This document shows, piece by piece, positions 45,801-59,900 of a stretch of DNA of 64,000 nt. The position numbers were made by a program, and so were the translations under genes. The notes under the pieces are model-generated. The model saw only the letters and a program-made list of their open reading frames with translations, did not search any database and had not been told where the DNA came from. How positions within the stretch are numbered: position 1 is the stretch's first letter; each line of letters opens with the position of its first letter. Source of the stretch: Xanthostigma xanthostigma (taxonomy: Eukaryota; Arthropoda; Insecta; Raphidioptera; Raphidiidae); NCBI GenBank assembly GCA_963575645.1, contig OY754470.1, positions 27,324,501 through 27,388,500 on the forward strand, read 5' to 3'.

Positions 45801-48800
45801 GGACGTGCGGCTCGAAAAACTGTTTGGAACTGCTGAAGTATTATGTTGCGGCTGATTAGTACCTACTATGGAAAGATTCCTGCCTTCATAATATGTTCGG
45901 AAAATTTAACCCTTTTTGGAGAAAATCGACATATTCTAATATATCTATGTTTTTACGTATTCTGGACGTGCGGCTCGACAAACTGTTTGGAACTGCTGAT
46001 GTATTATGACTCAGCTGATTAGTGCCTACTATGGAAAGATTCCTGCCTTCATAATATGTTCGGAAAATTTAACCCTTTATAGAGAAAATCGACATATTCT
46101 AATATATCTGTGTTTTTACGTATTCTGGACGTGCGGCTCGACAAACTGTTTGGAACTGCTGATGTATTATGACGCGGCTGATTAGTGCCTACTATAGAAA
46201 GATTCCTGCCTTCATAATATGTTCGGAAAATTTAACCCTTTATAGAGAAAATCGACATATTCTAATATATCTGTGTTTTTACGTATTCTGGACGTGCGGC
46301 TCGACAAACTGTTTGGAACTGCTGAAGTATTATGACGTGGCTGATTAGTGCCTACTATGGAAAGATTCCTGCCTCCATAATATGTTCGGAAAATTTAACC
46401 CTTTTTGGAGAAAATCGACATATTCTAATATATCTATGTTTTTACGTATTCTGGACGTGCGGCTCGACAAACTGTTTGGAACTGCTGATGTATTATGACG
46501 CGGCTGATTAGTGCCTACTATAGAAAGATTCCTGCCTTCATAATATGTTCGGAAAATTTAACCCTTTATAGAGAAAATCGACATATTCTAATATATCTGT
46601 GTTTTTACGTATTCTGGACGTGCGGCTCGACAAACTGTTTGGAACTGCTGACGTATTATGACGCGGCTGATTAGTGCCTACTATGGAAAGATCCTGCCTT
46701 CATAATATGTTCGGAAAATTCAACCCTTTATAGAGAAAATCGACATATTCTAATATATCTGTGTTTTTACGTATTCTGGACGTGCGGCTCGACAAACTGT
46801 TTGGAACTGCTGAAGTATTATGACGTGGCTGATTAGTGCCTACTATGGAAAGATTCCTGCCTTCATAATCGGTTCGGAAAATTTAACCCTTTATAGAGAA
46901 AATCGACATATTCTCATATATCTGTGTTTTTACGTATTCTGGATGTGCGGCTCGAAAAACTGTTTGGAACTGCTGAAGTATTATGTTGCGGCTGATTAGT
47001 ACCTACTATGGAAAGATTCCTGCCTTCATAATATGTTCGGAAAATTTAACCTTTTCCAGAGAAAATCGACATATTCTAATATATCTGTGTTTTTACTTAT
47101 TCTGGACGTGCGGCTCGAGAAACTGTTTGGAACTGCTGAAGTATTATGACGCGGCTGATTAGTGCCTACTATGGAAAGATTCCTGCCTTCATAATATGTT
47201 CGGAAAATTTACCCTTTCTAAAGAAAATCGACATATTCTAATATATCTGTGTTTTTACTTATTCTGGACGTGCGGCTCGAGAAACTGTTTGGAACTGCTG
47301 AAGTATTATGACGCGGCTGATTAGTGCCTACTATGGAAAGATTCCTGCCTTCATAATATGTTCGGAAAATTTAACCCTTTATAGAGAAAATCGACATATT
47401 CTAATATATCTATGTTTTTACGTATTCTGGACGTGCGGCTCGACAAACTGTTTGGAACTGCTAAAGTATTATGTTGCGGCTGATTAGTGCCTACTATGGA
47501 AAGATTCCTGCCTTCATAATATGTTCGGAAAATTTAACCCTTTTTGGAGAAAATCGACATATTCTAATATATCTATGTTTTTACGTATTCTGGACGTGCG
47601 GCTCGACAAACTGTTTGGAACTGCTGATGTATTATGACGCGGCTGATTAGTGCCTACTATAGAAAGATTCCTGCCTTCATAATATGTTCGGAAAATTTAA
47701 CCCTTTATAGAGAAAATCGACATATTCTAATATATCTGTGTTTTTACGTATTCTGGACGTGCGGCTCGACAAACTGTTTGAAACTGCTGATGTATTATGA
47801 CGCGGCTGATTAGTGCCTACTATGGAAAGATTCCTGCCTTCATAATATGTTCGGAAAATTTAACCCTTTATAGAGAAAATCGACATATTCTAATATATCT
47901 GTGTTTTTACGTATTCTGGACGTGCGGCTCGACAAACTGTTTGGAACTGCTGATGTATTATAACGCGGCTGATTAGTGCCTACTATGGAAAGATTCCTGC
48001 CTTCATAATATGTTCGGAAAATTTAACCCTTTATAGAGAAAATCGACATATTCTAATATATCTGTGTTTTTACGTATTCTGGATGTGCGGCTCGAAAAAC
48101 TGTTTGGAACTGCTGAAGTATTATGTTGCGGCTGATTAGTACCTACTATGGAAAGATTCCTGCCTTCATAAAATGTTCGGAAAATTTAACCCTTTCCAGA
48201 GAAAATCGACATATTCTAATATATCTGTGTTTTTACTTATTCTGGACGTGCGGCTCGAGAAACTGTTTGGAACTGCTGAAGTATTATGACGCGGCTGATT
48301 AGTGCCTACTATGGAAAGATTCCTGCCTTCATAATATGTTCGGAAAATTTAACCCTTTATAGAGAAAATCGACATATTCTAATATATCTGTGTTTTTACG
48401 TATTCTGGACGTGCGGCTCGAGAAACTGTTTGGAACTGCTGAAGTATAATGACGCGGCTGATTAGTGCCTACTATGGAAAGATTCCTGCCTTCATAATAT
48501 GTTCGGAATATTTAACCCTTTCTAAAGAAAATCGACATATTCTAATATATCTGTGTTTTTACTTATTCTGGACGTGCGGCTCGACAAACTGTTTGGAACT
48601 GCTGATGTATTATGACGCGGCTGATTAGTGCCTACTATAGAAAGATTCCTGCCTTCATAATATGTTCGGAAAATTTAACCCTTTATAGAGAAAATCGACA
48701 TATTCTAATATATCTGTGTTTTTACTTATTCTGGACGTGCGGCTCGAGAAACTGTTTGGAACTGCTGAAGTATTATGACGCGGCTGATTAGTGCCTACTA

Positions 48801-51800
48801 TGGAAAGATTCCTGCCTTCATAATATGTTCGGAAAATCTAACCCTTTTTGGAGAAAATCGACATATTCTAATATATCTATGTTTTTACGTATTCTGGACG
48901 TGCGGCTCGACAAACTGTTTGGAACTGCTGATGTATTATGACTCGGCTGATTAGTGCCTACTATGGAAAGATTCCTGCCTTCATAATATGTTCGGAAAAT
49001 TTTACCCTTTATAGAGAAAATCGACATATTCTAATACATCTGTGTTTTTACGTATTCTGGACGTGCGGCTCGAGAAACTGTTTGGAACTGCTAAAGTATT
49101 ATGACGTGGCTGATTAGTGCCTGCTATGGAAAGATTCCTGCCTTCATAATATGTTCGGAAAAATTAACCCTTTTTGGAGAAAATCGACATATTCTAATAT
49201 ATCTATGTTTTTACGTATTCTGGACGTGCGGCTCGACAAACTGTTTGGAACTGCTGATGTATTATGACTCAGCTGATTAGTGCCTACTATGGAAAGATTC
49301 CTGCCTTCATAATATGTTCGGAAAATTTAACCCTTTATAGAAAAAATCGACATATTCTAATATATCTGTGTTTTTACGTATTCTGGACGTGCGGCTCGAC
49401 AAACTGTTTGGAACTGCTGATGTATTATGACGCGGCTGATTAGTGCCTACTATGGAAAGATTCCTGCCTTCATAATATGTTCGGAAAATCTAACCCTTTT
49501 TGGAGAAAATCGACATATTCTAATATATCTATGTTTTTACGTATTCTGGACGTGCGGCTCGACAAACTGTTTGGAACTGCTGATGGATTATGACTCAGCT
49601 GATTAGTGCCTACTATGGAAAGATTCCTGCCTTCATAATATGTTCGGAAAATTTAACCCTTTATAGAGAAAATCGACATATTCTAATATATCTGTGTTTT
49701 TACGTATTCTGGACGTGCGGCTCGACAAACTGTTTGGAACTGCTGATGTATTATGACGCGGCTGATTAGTGCCTACTATGGAAAGATTCCTGCCTTCATA
49801 ATATGTTCGGAAAATTTAACCCTTTATAGAGAAAATCGACATATTCTCATATATCTGTGTTTTTACGTATTCTGGATGTGCGGCTCGAAAAACTGTTTGG
49901 AACTGCTGACGTATTATGACGCGGCTGATTAGTGCCTACTATGGAAAGATTCCTGCCTCCATAATATGTTCAAAATATTTACCCTTTCTAAAGAAAATCG
50001 ACATATTCTAATATATCTGTGTTTTTACTTATTCTGGACGTGCGGCTCGAGAAACTGTTTGGAACTGCTGACGTATTATGACGCGGCTGATTAGTGCCTA
50101 CTATGGAAAGATCCTGCCTTCATAATATGTTCGGAAAATTCAACCCTTTATAGAGAAAATCGACATATTCTAATATATCTGTGTTTTTACGTATTCTGGA
50201 CGTGCGGCTCGACAAACTGTTTGGAACTGCTGAAGTATTATGACGTGGCTGATTAGTGCCTACTATGGAAAGATTCCTGCCTTCATAATATGTTCGGAAA
50301 ATTTAACCCTTTATAGAGAAAATCGACATATTCTCATATATCTGTGTTTTTACGTATTCTGGATGTGCGGCTCGAGAAACTGTTTGGAACTGCTGAAGTA
50401 TTATGACGCGGCTGATTAGTGCCTACTATGGAAAGATTCCTGCCTCCATAATATGTTCGGAATATTTACCCTTTCTAAAGAAAATCGACATATTCTAATA
50501 TATCTGTGTTTTTACTTATTCTGGACGTGCGGCTCGAGAAACTGTTTGGAACTGCTGAAGTATTATGACGCGGCTGATTAGTGCCTACTATGGAAAGATT
50601 CCTGCCTTCATAATATGTTCGGAAAATTTAACCCTTTATAGAGAAAATCGACATATTCTAATATATCTATGTTTTTACGTATTCTGGACGTGCGGCTCGA
50701 CAAACTGTTTGGAACTGCTAAAGTATTATGTTGCGGCTGATTAGTGCCTACTATGGAAAGATTCCTGCCTTCATAATATGTTCGGAAAATTTAACCCTTT
50801 TTGGAGAAAATCGACATATTCTAATATATCTATGTTTTTATGTATTCTGGACGTGCGGCTCGACAAACTGTTTGGAACTGCTGATGTATTATGACGCGGC
50901 TGATTAGTGCCTACTATAGAAAGATTCCTGCCTTCATAATATGTTCGGAAAATTTAACCCTTTATAGAGAAAATCGACATATTCTAATATATCTGTGTTT
51001 TTACGTATTCTGGACGTGCGGCTCGACAAACTGTTTGAAACTGCTGATGTATTATGACGCGGCTGATTAGTGCCTACTATGGAAAGATTCCTGCCTTCAT
51101 AATATGTTCGGAAAATTTAACCCTTTATAGAGAAAATCGACATATTCTCATATATCTGTGTTTTTACGTATTCTGGATGTGCGGCTCGAAAAACTGTTTG
51201 GAACTGCTGAAGTATTATGTTGCGGCTGATTAGTACCTACTATGGAAAGATTCCTGCCTTCATTATATGTTCGGAAAATTTAACCTTTTCCAGAGAAAAT
51301 CGACATATTCTAATATATCTGTGTTTTTACTTATTCTGGACGTGCGGCTCGAGAAACTGTTTGGAACTGCTGAAGTATTATGACGCGGCTGATTAGTGCC
51401 TACTATGGAAAGATTCCTGCCTTCATAATATGTTCGGAAAATTTAACCCTTTATAGAGAAAATCGACATATTCTAATATATCTGTGTTTTTACGTATTCT
51501 GGACGTGCGGCTCGAGAAACTGTTTGGAACTGCTGATGTATTATGACGCGGCTGATTAGTGCCTACTGTGGAAAGATTCCTGCCTTCATAATATGTTCGG
51601 AAAACTTAACCCTCTCTGGAGAAAATCGACATATTCTAATGTATCTGTGTTTTTACGTATTCTGGACGTGCGGCTCGACAAACTGTTTGGAACTGCTGAA
51701 GTATTATGATGCGGATGATTAGTGCCTACTATGGAAAGATTCCTGCCTTCATAATATGTTCGGAAAATTTAACCCTTTTTGGAGAAAATCGACATATTCT

Positions 51801-51811
51801 AATATATCTGT
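42846..51811 (+). repeat. Left satellite array, 163-bp monomer, about 55 copies
   Basis: Monomer landmarks in order: gaaaatcgacatattctaat, gtgtttttac(g/t)tattctgg, acgtgcggctcga, actgtttggaactgctga, attatgacg(c/t)ggctgatt, agtgcctactatggaaagat, cctgccttcataatatgttc, ggaaaatttaaccctttat. The 163-bp spacing was measured at 42928, 43091 and 43254. Variant monomers form a nine-unit higher-order repeat: 43254 to 44721 and 43716 to 45183, each 1,467 bp. The first monomer is diverged. Frames such as 48818-49027 are shadows. Confidence 0.95.
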
Positions 51812-53921
51812 ATTTTTTATTATGCTCTTGAGCAAGTAGTCTTTACAAGAACATACTTACTTTAGGGAATTTTTTAACATTACCCAATTCGTATTTGTAT
51901 TTGTTCTAAATACTCCTGAGTATTTTTGCAAGCGTATATTTGCTTTAGAATTTTTTTTTTTTAATTGGCTAACCCTATATACGTACCTATATATATATAC
52001 TTGCTTAAAAATGTTTTTTATACATATCACTTAGAAGTTTTTGTATTGAAATTTCAAATACATTATAAATATTTGTATTTGTAGTTAAATACTTTATAGA
52101 AGGTATATATTAATCGATGTTAAATTGAAAAACATTGATTTTTTCGATACATTGACTAAAAGTAATGCTTTCTTATTGCAATGTTCTCCACGTTGTTTCC
52201 TATTATTGTAAAGAATAATTCAAAATTTAAAAATATAAAATGTTTGGAGTATTATTTAAAATTAACTGTCTTGTATATTGAAAAAACCCAATCCGCGCGG
52301 TGATTACTTGACATCAAAATATCAAAAAAATACTATTTAATTTCTTTCTGACCTTTTGTTTTCCAAGAATTAAGATTTGCTTCAACTAATTGTACCTAAA
52401 TATAGGTATAATTATTATATTTATATTGAATATTGGTACATAAATGTATTTTGTACTCCTTGCTGTAGAATATCTCTATATTTGAAAATATTGACGTTTT
52501 TTTCGATTATTTTACAACGTCGATTTTCTTCAGTCGATATTTTTTTTAAATTTTGCGCACCCTTAGTATATACAGTAATATTGTTCATTTTAAAATGCTG
52601 ACACAATAAAATTTTGTTATCGCATAAAGACAACACACAATATATTACCTACGCAAGATGCTTACGGTCATTGACCTGTTAGTGCATGGGTGTAGCTTTT
52701 CGATCAGTTCATTTCTGAAAGTTGGTTAATGCATAATAATAATATAGCAACAATGTGATACAATTCACGCTTTTTCTAATAGGTATAATACTGTCTACTA
52801 AATTATTTTTTTTAGAATGTTCAGGACCGTATCCAGCACTGCTCTTTTAAGAGATAATTTTTTTCGAACAGTACTTTAATTTTCGTGGTGCACTATTTAA
52901 AAATGAAAAAAAAGATCACCCAACCCAAGGTTAATTATTGTGCTATTTTGTATTTTTCATTCATCACTTTTTATTTTTTTTTCTTATTCTAAAATATTTG
53001 GTAAAATGTAATCAACAAGTCGATATGAATATACTGTGTGTGTAGCAACCGAAAATAGCCGATGGAGCAATTACACTTGAAGTCTGATTAACTAAAAGGT
53101 TGTTCAGAGAAATATTAGATCCAGAAATACTGAAATTTTGTATAGCACTGAAAACATTCGTAGCTGTGTACCAATTCCCGAATCACGACGTCATAGCTAC
53201 GATAAACTGTCTCTTGCGTTTGTTGTTTATTTGTTTAAACTAGTGATGTGCCGGATCGTTAAAAATGCATATCCGCGAATACGGATCTGAATACGGATAT
53301 TTGGTTTCAAGATCCGCGGATACAGATACGGATATTTGGTTTCAAGATCCGCGGATACGGATCTTAACTTTCTTAGAGTACGCGGCGGTAAATATTGCAC
53401 ATCGACCTTTGGAAAGAGACTGTTATGGGAAAAAGTTATTGACTTCTTTAAGAGTTAACTCTCATAACAGATTCCAGAGATCGATGTGCAATATAAAGAT
53501 AGTTTTTTATTAGTACCTTTGAGTTATGTACTATTGGTATGGTACTCACTACGATAAATTTTTGCAATATAAAGGTTCCAAATACGATTTTAAGAAAAAT
53601 AATCTGAATGGAATTTAACAGTTTTTCATTATTACCTAATCACCTTTATATATAAAATTTCATCTATGAATTGAAAATTATTAAGGAAAAAAGTTTCGTA
53701 AAAAATCCGCCATAAAACTAACGGATACGGATACGGATCTTTCTTCTCCCTCGGATATCCGCGGATACGGATACGGTTATCCGGCACATCACTAGTTTAA
53801 ACTGATTTATATGTCTTACTGTAAAGTACGTATAAATAAATGTTGCTAACTTGGTTTTAATTGATTTAATAGCTTCCATTTTCCTTATATTCCTGACAAA
53901 ACTATAAAACATAGATTTTAC
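51812..53921. other. Central spacer of the foldback element
   Basis: Unique AT-rich sequence with no transposase or other recognised gene; frames at 52377-52636 are short and opposed. It contains the hAT MITE at 53241. Both arrays stop at the same place in the monomer (just after cgacatattct), as if the two arms once shared one inner boundary. Confidence 0.75.
53241..53794. mobile_element. hAT MITE (554 bp) in the spacer, perfect 8-bp TSD
   Basis: Termini TAGTGATGTGCCGGAT and its complement; flanks gtttaaac on both sides (53233-53240, 53795-53802). Rich in 'gatccgcggatacggat' words at both ends. No transposase. Confidence 0.9.
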
Positions 53922-56900
53922 AGAATATGTCGATTTTCTCTGGAAAGGATTAAATTTTCAAAAAATACTATTAAATCAGGAATCTTTCCATAATAGGCAC
54001 TAATCATCCGCATCATAATACTTCAGCAGTTCCAAACAGTTTCTCGAGCCGCACGTCCAGAATAAGTAAAAACACAGATATATTAGAATATGTCGATTTT
54101 CTTTAGAAAGGGTTAAATATTCCGAACATATTATGGAGGCAGGAATCTTTCCATAGTAGGCACTAATCAGCCGCGTCATAATACTTCAGCAGTTCCAAAC
54201 AGTTTCTCGAGCCGCACGTCCAGAATAAGTAAAAACACAGATATATTAGAATATGTCGATTTTCTTTAGAAAGGGTTAAATATTCCGAACATATTATGAA
54301 GGCAGGAATCTTTCCATAGTAGGCACTAATCAGCCACGTCATAATACTTCAGCAGTTCCAAACAGTTTGTCGAGCCGCACGTCCAGAATACGTAAAAACA
54401 TAGATATATTAGAATATGTCGATTTTCTCCAAAAAGGGTTAAATTTTCCGAACATATTATGGAGGCAGGAATCTTTCCATAGTAGGCACTAATCAGCCGC
54501 GTCATAATACATCAGCAGTTCCAAACAGTTTGTCGAGCCGCACGTCCAGAATACGTAAAAACACAGATATATTAGAATATGTCGATTTTCTCTAGAAAGG
54601 GTTAAATTTTCCGAACATATTATGAAGGCAGGAATCTTTCCATAGTAGGCACTAATCAGCTGAGTCATAATACATCAGCAGTTCCAAACAGTTTGTTGAG
54701 CCGCACGTCCAGAATACGTAAAAACACAGATATATTAGAATATGTCGATTTTCTCTACAAAGGGTTAAATTTTCCGAACATATTATGAAGGCAGGAATCT
54801 TTCCATAGTAGGCACTAATCAGCCGCGTCATAATACATCAGCAGTTCCAAACAGTTTGTCGAGCCGCACGTCCAGAATACGTAAAAACACAGATATATTA
54901 GAATATGTCGATTTTCTCTACAAAGGGTTAAATTTTCCGAACATATTATGAAGGCAGGAATCTTTCCATAGTAGGCACTAATCAGCTGAGTCATAATACA
55001 TCAGCAGTTCCAAACAGTTTGTCGAGCCGCACGTCCAGAATACGTAAAAACATAGATATATTAGAATATGTCGATTTTCTCCAAAAAGGGTTAAATTTTC
55101 CGAACATATTATGAAGGCAGGAATCTTTCCATAGTAGGTACTAATCAGCCGCAACATAATACTTCAGCAGTTCCAAACAGTTTTTCGAGCCGCACGTCCA
55201 GAATACGTAAAAACACAGATATATGAGAATATGTCGATTTTCTCTACAAAGGGTTAAATTTTCCGAACATATTATGAAGACACGAATCTTTCCATAGTAG
55301 GCACTAATCAGCCGCGTCATAATACTTCAGCAGTTCCAAACAGTTTCTCGAGCCGCACGTCCAGAATAAGTAAAAACACAGATATATTAGAATATGTCGA
55401 TTTTCCTTAGAAAGGGTTAAATATTCCGAACATTTTATGGAGGCAGGAATCTTTCCATAGTAGGCACTAATCAGCCGCGTCATAATACTTCAGCAGTTCC
55501 AAACAGTTTCTCGAGCCGCACGTCCAGAATAAGTAAAAACACAGATATATTAGAATATGTCGATTTTCTTTAGAAAGGGTTAAATATTCCGAACATATTA
55601 TGAAGGCAGGAATCTTTCCATAGTAGGCACTAATCAGCTACGTCATAATACTTCAGCAGTTCCAAACAGTTTGTCGAGCCGCACGTCCAGAATACGTAAA
55701 AACACAGATATATTAGAATATGTCGTTTTTCTTTAGAAAGGGTTAAATATTCCGAACATATTATGGAGGCAGGAATCTTTCCATAGTAGGCACTAATCAT
55801 CCGCATCATAATAATTCAGCAGTTCCAAACAGTTTGTCGAGCCGCACGTCCAGAATACGTAAAAACATAGATATATTAGAATATGTCGATTTTCTCCAAA
55901 AAGGGTTAGATTTTCCGAACATATTATGAAGGCAGGAATCTTTCCATAGTAGGCACTAATCAGCCACGTCATAATACTTCAGCAGTTCCAAACAGTTTGT
56001 CGAGCCGCACGTCCATAATACGTAAAAACACAGATATATTAGAAAATGTCGATTTTCTCTATAAAGGGTTAAATTTTCCGAACATATTATGAAGGCAGGA
56101 ATCTTTCCATAGTAGGTACTAATCAGCCGCAACATAATACTTCAGCAGTTCCAAACAGTTTTTCGAGCCGCACATCCAGAATACGTAAAAACACAGATAT
56201 ATGAGAATATGTCGATTTTCTCTATAAAGGGTTAAATTTTCCGAACATATTATGAAGGCAGGAATCTTTCCATAGTAGGCACTAATCAGCCACGTCATAA
56301 TACTTCAGCAGTTCCAAACAGTTTGTCGAGCCGCACGTCCAGAATACGTAAAAACATAGATATATTAGAATATGTCGATTTTCTCCAAAAAGGGTTAAAT
56401 TTTCCGAACATATTATGGAGGCAGGAATCTTTCCATAGTAGGCACTAATTAGCCGCGTCATAATACATCAGCAGTTCCAAACAGTTTGTCGAGCCGCACG
56501 TCCAGAATACGTAAAAACATAGATATATTAGAATATGTTGATTTTCTCCAAAAAGGGTTAAATTTTCCGAACATATTATGGAGGCAGGAATCTTTCCATA
56601 GTAGGCACTAATCAGCCGCGTCATAATACATCAGCAGTTCCAAACAGTTTGTCGAGCCGCACGTCCAGAATACGTAAAAACACAGATATATTAGAATATG
56701 TCGATTTTCTCTAGAAAGGGTTAAATTTTCCGAACATATTATGAAGGCAGGAATCTTTCCATAGTAGGCACTAATCAGCCGCGTCATAATACTTCAGCAG
56801 TTCCAAACAGTTTCTCGAGCCGCACGTCCAGAATAAGTAAAAACACAGATATATTAGAATATGTCGATTTTCTCTATAAAGGGTTAAATTTTCCGAACAT

Positions 56901-59900
56901 ATTATGAAGGCAGGAATCTTTCTATAGTAGGCACTAATCAGCCGCGTCATAATACATCAGCAGTTCCAAACAGTTTGTCGAGCCGCACGTCCAGAATAAG
57001 TAAAAACACAGATATATTAGAATATGTCGATTTTCTTTAGAAAGGGTTAAATATTCCGAACATATTATGAAGGCAGGAATCTTTCCATAGTAGGCACTAA
57101 TCAGCCGCGTCATTATACTTCAGCAGTTCCAAACAGTTTCTCGAGACGCACGTCCAGAATACGTAAAAACACAGATATATTAGAATATGTCGATTTTCTC
57201 TATAAAGGGTTAAATTTTCCGAACATATTATGAAGGCAGGAATCTTTCCATAGTAGGCACTAATCAGCCGCGTCATAATACTTCAGCAGTTCCAAACAGT
57301 TTCTCGAGCCGCACGTCCAGAATAAGTAAAAACACAGATATATTAGAATATGTCGATTTTCTCTGGAAAGGGTTAAATTTTCCGAACATTTTATGAAGGC
57401 AGGAATCTTTCCATAGTAGGTACTAATCAGCCGCAACATAATACTTCAGCAGTTCCAAACAGTTTTTCGAGCCGCACATCCAGAATACGTAAAAACACAG
57501 ATATATTAGAATATGTCGATTTTCTCTATAAAGGGTTAAATTTTCCGAACATATTATGAAGGCAGGAATCTTTCCATAGTAGGCACTTATCAGCCGCGTT
57601 ATAATACATCAGCAGTTCCAAACAGTTTGTCGAGCCGCACGTCCAGAATACGTAAAAACACAGATATATTAGAATATGTCGATTTTCTCTATAAAGGGTT
57701 AAATTTTCCGAACATATTATGAAGGCAGGAATCTTTCCATAGTAGGCACTAATCAGCCGCGTCATAATACATCAGCAGTTTCAAACAGTTTGTCGAGCCG
57801 CACGTCCAGAATACGTAAAAACACAGATATATTAGAATATGTCGATTTTCTCTATAAAGGGTTAAATTTTCCGAACATATTATGAAGGCAGGAATCTTTC
57901 TATAGTAGGCACTAATCAGCCGCGTCATAATACATCAGCAGTTCTAAACAGTTTGTCGAGCCGCACGTCCAGAATACGTAAAAACATAGATATATTAGAA
58001 TATGTCGATTTTCTCCAAAAAGGGTTAAATTTTCCGAACATATTATGAAGGCAGGAATCTTTCCATAGTAGGCACTAATCAGCCGCAACATAATACTTTA
58101 GCAGTTCCAAACAGTTTGTCGAGCCGCACGTCCAGAATACGTAAAAATATAGATATATTAGAATATGTCGATTTTCTCTATAAAGGGTTAAATTTTCCGA
58201 ACATATTATGAAGGCAGGAATCTTTCCATAGTAGGCACTAATCAGCCGCGTCATAATACTTCAGCAGTTCCAAACAGTTTCTCGAGCCGCACGTCCAGAA
58301 TAAGTAAAAACACAGATATATTAGAATATGTCGATTTTCTTTAGAAAGGGTAAATATTCCGAACATATTATGGAGGCAGGAATCTTTCCATAGTAGGCAC
58401 TAATCAGCCGCGTCATAATACTTCAGCAGTTCCAAACAGTTTCTCGAGCCGCACGTCCAGAATAAGTAAAAACACAGATATATTAGAATATGTCGATTTT
58501 CTCTGGAAAGGGTTAAATTTTCCGAACATATTATGAAGGCAGGAATTTTTCCATAGTAGGTACTAATCAGCCGCAACATAATACTTCAGCAGTTCCAAAC
58601 AGTTTTTCGAGCCGCACATCCAGGATACGTAAAAAGACAGATATATGAGAATATGTCGATTTTCTCTATAAAGGGTTAAATTTTCCGAACATATTATGAA
58701 GGCAGGAATCTTTCCATAGTAGGCACTTATCAGCCACGTCATAATACTTCAGCAGTTCCAAACAGTTTGTCGAGCCGCACGTCCAGAATACGTAAAAACA
58801 CAGATATATTAGAATATGTCGATTTTCTCTATAAAGGGTTGAATTTTCCGAACATATTATGAAGGCAGGATCTTTCCATAGTAGGCACTAATCAGCCGCG
58901 TCATAATACGTCAGCAGTTCCAAACAGTTTGTCGAGCCGCACGTCCAGAATACGTAAAAACACAGATATATTAGAATATGTCGATTTTCTCTATAAAGGG
59001 TTAAATTTTCCGAACATTTTATGAAGGCAGGAATCTTTCTATAGTAGGCACTAATCAGCCGCGTCATAATACTTTAGCAGTTCCAAACAGTTTGTCGAGC
59101 CGCACGTCCAGAATACGTAAAAACACAGATATATTAGAATATGTCGATTTTCTCTATAAAGGGTTAAATTTTCCGAACATATTATGAAGGCAGGAATCTT
59201 TCCATAGTAGGCACTAATCAGCTGAGTCATAATACATCAGCAGTTCCAAACAGTTTGTCGAGCCGCACGTCCAGAATACGTAAAAACATAGATATATTAG
59301 AATATGTCGATTTTCTCCAAAAAGGGTTAAATTTTCCGAGCATATTATGGAGGCAGGAATCTTTCCATAGTAGGCACTAATCATCCGCATCATAATACTT
59401 TAGCAGTTCCAAACAGTTTGTCGAGCCGCACGTCCAGAATACGTAAAAACACAGATATATTAGAATATGTCGATTTTCTCTATAAAGGGTTAAATTTTCC
59501 GAACATATTATGAAGGCAGGAATCTTTCCATAGTAGGCACTAATCAGCTGAGTCATAATACATCAGCAGTTCCAAACAGTTTGTCGAGCCGCACGTCCAG
59601 AATACGTAAAAACATAGATATATTAGAATATGTCGATTTTCTCCAAAAAGGGTTAAATTTTCCGAACATATTATGAAGGCAGGAATCTTTCCATAGTAGG
59701 TACTAATCAGCCGCAACATAATACTTCAGCAGTTCCAAACAGTTTTTCGAGCCGCACGTCCAGAATACGTAAAAACACAGATATATGAGAATATGTCGAT
59801 TTTCTCTACAAAGGGTTAAATTTTCCGAACATATTATGAAGGCAGGAATCTTTCCATAGTAGGCACTAATCAGCCGCGTCATAATACTTCAGCAGTTCCA

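Noticed and set aside
48818..49027. 69-residue minus frame, and the 79-residue frame at 57526-57765
   Set aside because: Both are readings through the 163-bp satellite; they repeat peptide blocks with the monomer period.
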